DNA of 64,000 nucleotides from Pseudomonadales bacterium (GTDB taxonomy: Bacteria > Pseudomonadota > Gammaproteobacteria > Pseudomonadales > Halieaceae). The stretch lies in assembly GCA_024234735.1 (NCBI GenBank), contig JACKNV010000001.1, positions 248,001-312,000 of the forward strand. The letters are read 5' to 3'. The notes below the pieces were generated by a model. It did not search any database. It had not been told where the DNA came from and worked only from the letters and a program-made list of their open reading frames with translations. Shown piece by piece: positions 60,886-64,000 of the stretch (position 1 is the stretch's first letter; the number at the start of each line of letters is the position of its first letter). The position numbers and the translations under genes are program-made.

Positions 60886-62106
60886 ATGGAAATGAATGTA
60901 ATGGAAGCGAGCCCAGACAAGGCAAGTCAGCGTGCCAACAGTAAGCGCAAACGCAGGGTAATTGGTTTCCTGACAGTAAATGATGCTCGGGATCGTAGTA
61001 GTTGGTCAGGTACTGTGTACTACATGAGTGAAGCATTACAGCGAAACTGTGGTGATGTTGTGTATTTGGGGCCTATTCAGACACCATGGACTTATCTTGG
61101 AAAATTCCTGCAGAGTCTTTCACTACGTCTTACCGGTAAAAAGTACGATTATGTTCGAGCCAAATGGTATGCAAGTCGTTTGGCGGCTATAGCACAAAAG
61201 CGAATAGCAAAACATGATCTGGATTGTATCGTTGCTCCCGCGGCAGCAGCGGCGCTGGCGTATATCCGTAAGCCCATGCCGCCGGTCTTTTTTGTGTCGG
61301 ACACGACTTTTTCCCTGATAAACAATTACTACAAGAGTTTTTCAGGTTATCTACGGGTTTCCATTACCGATGGTAACCAGCTTGCTAAGCTCGCGATGGA
61401 TCGCGCAAGGTTCGTTTCATTCCCGTCTCGCTGGGCGGCTAAATCGGCGATCAACGACTACGGTGTTGCTCCCGAAAAGATCCATGTGATCCCATTTGGA
61501 GCAAATCTGGATAACATCCCCAATGCGGAAGTCGCAAACAAACGCCAGTTGTCTGGTGAATGCAGGCTGCTTTTTTTAGGGGTGGACTGGATCAGAAAAG
61601 GGGGGGATATAGCCCTGGAGGCGTTATTGAGCCTTGAGAAAGATTACGGTATCAAGGCCCACCTGACGGTTTGTGGCTGTGAGCAACCCAGGGGAGTAGA
61701 TCACGAACGAATCACTTGGCTGGGTTTTCTGGATAAACGCGATCCCGTCCAGTTAAGAAAACTGGCTGGTTTATTCGAAGAAACAGACTATTTGCTCCTG
61801 CCGACTCGCAATGAGTGTTACGGTGTGGTCTTCTGCGAGGCAAGTGCATACGGGGTCCCAAGTATTACAACCGATACCGGTGGTGTGCCGGGGGTTGTTG
61901 CTGAGGGTAAAAATGGATATTTGCTACCTGAGGAGGCCAGAGGTGATCGCTATGCGAAAGTAATTGCTGGTCTGGAAAACGATGAACAAGCTTACAGAGA
62001 GCTGTGCCTGAATTCCCGTCGGGAATACGAGTCGAGAATAAACTGGGATGTGTGGGCCGAGCATGTAGGGAAACTGTTTGATTCGGTAGTAAAGCGAAAC
62101 TCCTGA
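60886..62106 (+). CDS. Family 4 glycosyltransferase
   Basis: ATG 60886 is preferred over the in-frame GTG at 60862, which would lie inside the previous gene. The product (406 residues) has VIGFLTVNDARDRSSWSG near the start, CRLLFLGVDWIRKGGDIALEAL and TDYLLLPTRNECYGVVFCEASAYG, where the Glu-Cys-Tyr-Gly-Val-Val-Phe-Cys-Glu pattern is the GT4 catalytic motif. It probably adds the next sugar to the repeat unit. The end overlaps the flippase start by 1 base. Confidence 0.92.
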   Translation: MEMNVMEASPDKASQRANSKRKRRVIGFLTVNDARDRSSWSGTVYYMSEALQRNCGDVVYLGPIQTPWTYLGKFLQSLSLRLTGKKYDYVRAKWYASRLAAIAQKRIAKHDLDCIVAPAAAAALAYIRKPMPPVFFVSDTTFSLINNYYKSFSGYLRVSITDGNQLAKLAMDRARFVSFPSRWAAKSAINDYGVAPEKIHVIPFGANLDNIPNAEVANKRQLSGECRLLFLGVDWIRKGGDIALEALLSLEKDYGIKAHLTVCGCEQPRGVDHERITWLGFLDKRDPVQLRKLAGLFEETDYLLLPTRNECYGVVFCEASAYGVPSITTDTGGVPGVVAEGKNGYLLPEEARGDRYAKVIAGLENDEQAYRELCLNSRREYESRINWDVWAEHVGKLFDSVVKRNS

Positions 62107-63578
62107 TGTCCACGCGCGAAAAAACAGCGAGCAGTATCTTCTGGACAAGTTTTCGGGATGTGTTCCAGCGACTTATGACATTTGTGGTGTTCCTCATCCT
62201 GGCGAGGCTGCTGGAACCGGAAGATTTTGGGCTGGTCGCGCTTGCCAGTGCTTTCATTGTTTTCGTTGAACTCTTCATCCGTGTTGGTTTTGCCGAGGCC
62301 ATTGTTCAAAGGGATGAACTCGAAGCCGGGCACATGGATACCGCGTTTTGGTTGATTTTCGGTATAGGTGTTGTGCTCACACTGGTATCTGTTGCGCTTG
62401 CTGGCGTGGTTTCCCGACACTTTGATTATCCGGAACTGGCATCAGTGTTACGCTGGTTGTCGCTGACTATCGTTCTGATTTCGCTTACCAGAATCCAGGA
62501 AGCTATATTACGGCGTCAATTCCAATTTCGCGCCCTGGCGATCAGAACTTTGATAGCAGGATTCTGTGGTGGTGCTGTTGGAGTGGTGATGGCTTTTAGC
62601 GGTATGGGGGTGTGGTCATTGGTCGCCCAGCAACTGGTTGAAGCAAGCGTGGGCCTCGTCGTGCTGTGGGGCTCAAGCCACTGGCGTCCGGGTCTCAAAG
62701 TTTCCAATACATATTTTCGGGACCTGTACGGTTTTGGAATTAACATGGTGGGTGTGCAGTTTATGCACTTCCTTGACCAACAGGCCAATCGGCTGATCAT
62801 CGGTTACGTTTTGGGTGCTACCTCCTTGGGATATTACACTATAGCGCAACGGCTCATAGTTATTGTTCAACAAGTGATTGGTAAAAACGTTGTGGCAGTC
62901 CTTTTTCCCGCTTTTTCCCGTATTCAGGGAAACACGGAAAAACTAAAATCGGTATTTCTAAACAGTTCGAGGCTGATTGCACTGCTTCAATACCCGATTT
63001 TCATGTTCCTAGCCATTGCCGGACCAGAGGTCGTGCAAGTGGTTTTTGGTGAAAAATGGGCGCCCAGTTCAGGAGTGATTCAATTTCTATCCCTGGCTGC
63101 TCTTTTTCAATCGATAATTGTTTTTCACCACCCTCTTTTCAAGGCTGTGGGCAAGCCAGAGTATGCTTTACGGGTTTCGGTTATAAAGTCGGTGCTCGCG
63201 ACTTTTCTTGTATTGATATTTGTTCACTATGGTATTGAAGCAGCGTCGGTGTCGGTAATGTTTGCGTCCATGCTTGTTGTGCCAGTGAGCTTTTACCTTG
63301 TAGACCGTATTTTCAAGCTGGATAAAGTTCGATTTGTAAAAGAAATGCGGGCCCCGATAGTGGGCTCGTTTGTGCTTCTGGCTTTGGTAGTGCTTTTACA
63401 GCCGAGCTTCAGTACATTATTAGGAGATTTTTTTGGCCTGGTATTTACCACAATGACGGGTTTTGTAGTATGTGCTTTTAGCATGTGGCTTGTTGATCGC
63501 GATCTGGTGTTGGAGGCCAGGGATGCATTTCTGGCAGTAGCAATGCGTGGCAAGAACAGAAAGGCTGGAATTGGCTGA
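62106..63578 (+). CDS. Wzx-type polysaccharide flippase
   Basis: The 490-residue multi-pass protein has the MOP/MATE-superfamily layout: FWTSFRDVFQRLMTFVVFLILARLL near the start, YGFGINMVGVQFMHFLDQQANRLIIGYVLGATSLGYYTIAQRLI in the middle, and many hydrophobic helices. It flips lipid-linked sugar units across the inner membrane. It is tightly coupled to the preceding GT4 gene. No Wzy-type polymerase gene is seen up to the window edge. Confidence 0.92.
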   Translation: MSTREKTASSIFWTSFRDVFQRLMTFVVFLILARLLEPEDFGLVALASAFIVFVELFIRVGFAEAIVQRDELEAGHMDTAFWLIFGIGVVLTLVSVALAGVVSRHFDYPELASVLRWLSLTIVLISLTRIQEAILRRQFQFRALAIRTLIAGFCGGAVGVVMAFSGMGVWSLVAQQLVEASVGLVVLWGSSHWRPGLKVSNTYFRDLYGFGINMVGVQFMHFLDQQANRLIIGYVLGATSLGYYTIAQRLIVIVQQVIGKNVVAVLFPAFSRIQGNTEKLKSVFLNSSRLIALLQYPIFMFLAIAGPEVVQVVFGEKWAPSSGVIQFLSLAALFQSIIVFHHPLFKAVGKPEYALRVSVIKSVLATFLVLIFVHYGIEAASVSVMFASMLVVPVSFYLVDRIFKLDKVRFVKEMRAPIVGSFVLLALVVLLQPSFSTLLGDFFGLVFTTMTGFVVCAFSMWLVDRDLVLEARDAFLAVAMRGKNRKAGIG

Positions 63579-63703
63579 ATAAGGCATGCTGGTTATGGAT
63601 ATGCTCATAACAGGCAATTTTAATCGGGTGGAGTTTATCCTTCGGTGCGCATCGAAACTGAATGGTGCCTTAAGATTATCAACTAGTTTGGAGTACTGTT
63701 TGA

Positions 63704-64000
63704 GTGACCGGATTTATTGTAGCTGGTAGTCAACGAACTGGAACCAGCCTGATTGTCTCGACGCTTAGAAGCCACCCGGATATTTGTTGTCACGGAGAGG
63801 TTTTTCTTTATTCGCGTGGCAGGGGTAAAAATATTGAAGCCAGTTACAGGCAATTTATTAATCAGAAGAAAGTACCTCGTACCATATCCCATTATCTGAA
63901 CAGGGATCGATTAATTGGCGAGTATCTCGACTATACATACGCTAACACCGACAGTGAAGCGGTGGGTTTCAAGTTGATGCTGGATCAGGTGCGGGAGTTT
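63704..64000 (+). CDS. Third sulfotransferase, cut by the window end
   Basis: The frame opens at GTG 63704 (GGAG upstream) and is still open at 64000, so 99 codons are visible. FIVAGSQRTGTSLIVSTLRSH is the PAPS 5'-PSB loop, with Arg in place of the usual Lys. HGEVFLYSRGRGKNIEAS and GEYLDYTYANTDSEAVGFKL look like the Stf0 type of sulfotransferase. It starts 126 bases after the flippase and continues the EPS cluster. The rest of the protein is out of view. Confidence 0.85.
   Translation, partial: MTGFIVAGSQRTGTSLIVSTLRSHPDICCHGEVFLYSRGRGKNIEASYRQFINQKKVPRTISHYLNRDRLIGEYLDYTYANTDSEAVGFKLMLDQVREF

Overview
The window looks like a chromosomal segment of a GC-rich marine gammaproteobacterium, probably from the Halieaceae/OM60-NOR5 neighbourhood. 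This is an inference from the thrS-infC-rpmI-rplT-pheS-pheT-ihfA-merR-tRNA-Pro order, a dedicated class GN sortase locus, an exosortase E/protease fusion, wax-ester and PHA-type enzymes, and a sulfotransferase-rich polysaccharide cluster. No marker was available to fix the species.

Layout. 1-1091 is the truncated end of a DUF445 membrane-protein gene. 1129-3442 is a small lower-GC insert at tRNA-Gly(CCC). It is bounded by a near-perfect copy of the tRNA 3' end, carries paired direct repeats just inside each end, and holds a coiled-coil membrane protein, a frameshifted ribbon-helix-helix gene, a secreted HIT protein and an orphan Rap1a/Tai-like protein. 3.5-10.2 kb has an epoxide-hydrolase-like enzyme, a very long class A PBP-like protein, tRNA-Asn and uvrB. 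10.2-15.9 kb is a complete dedicated sortase system: histidine kinase, response regulator, VIT/VWA target and sortase. 16.0-18.6 kb is a two-gene storage-lipid operon. 18.65-19.0 kb has a perfect CRP-like site before a small secreted protein with a membrane tail. 19.8-27.4 kb is the translation block (thrS to tRNA-Pro). 27.4-31.3 kb holds metabolic and lipoprotein genes.

31.4-41.8 kb is an accessory surface region: a propeller-like protein, a tandem pair of secreted proteins with sorting-type tails, a small Tat-signal protein with a GMC oxidoreductase, a polysaccharide lyase, a sulfotransferase, a glycosyltransferase and a DUF6473 protein. 42.4-46.6 kb has an ECF sigma/anti-sigma pair divergent from an S8 protease that carries an extraordinary four-residue repeat. 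The two divergent genes share the same promoter-like motif. 46.9-64 kb leads into an exopolysaccharide cluster: nucleotide-sugar dehydrogenase, exosortase E/protease, a candidate target, export protein, outer-membrane barrel, chain-length regulator, BY-kinase, secretion ATPase, WecA-like transferase, two GT4 enzymes, sulfotransferases and a flippase.

Taken together, the right half encodes synthesis, probable sulfation, export and breakdown of a surface polysaccharide, plus two separate C-terminal protein-sorting machineries (sortase and exosortase). The most interesting features are the exosortase E system with two candidate targets, the tetrad-repeat protease with its paired ECF promoters, and the mini-island at tRNA-Gly.
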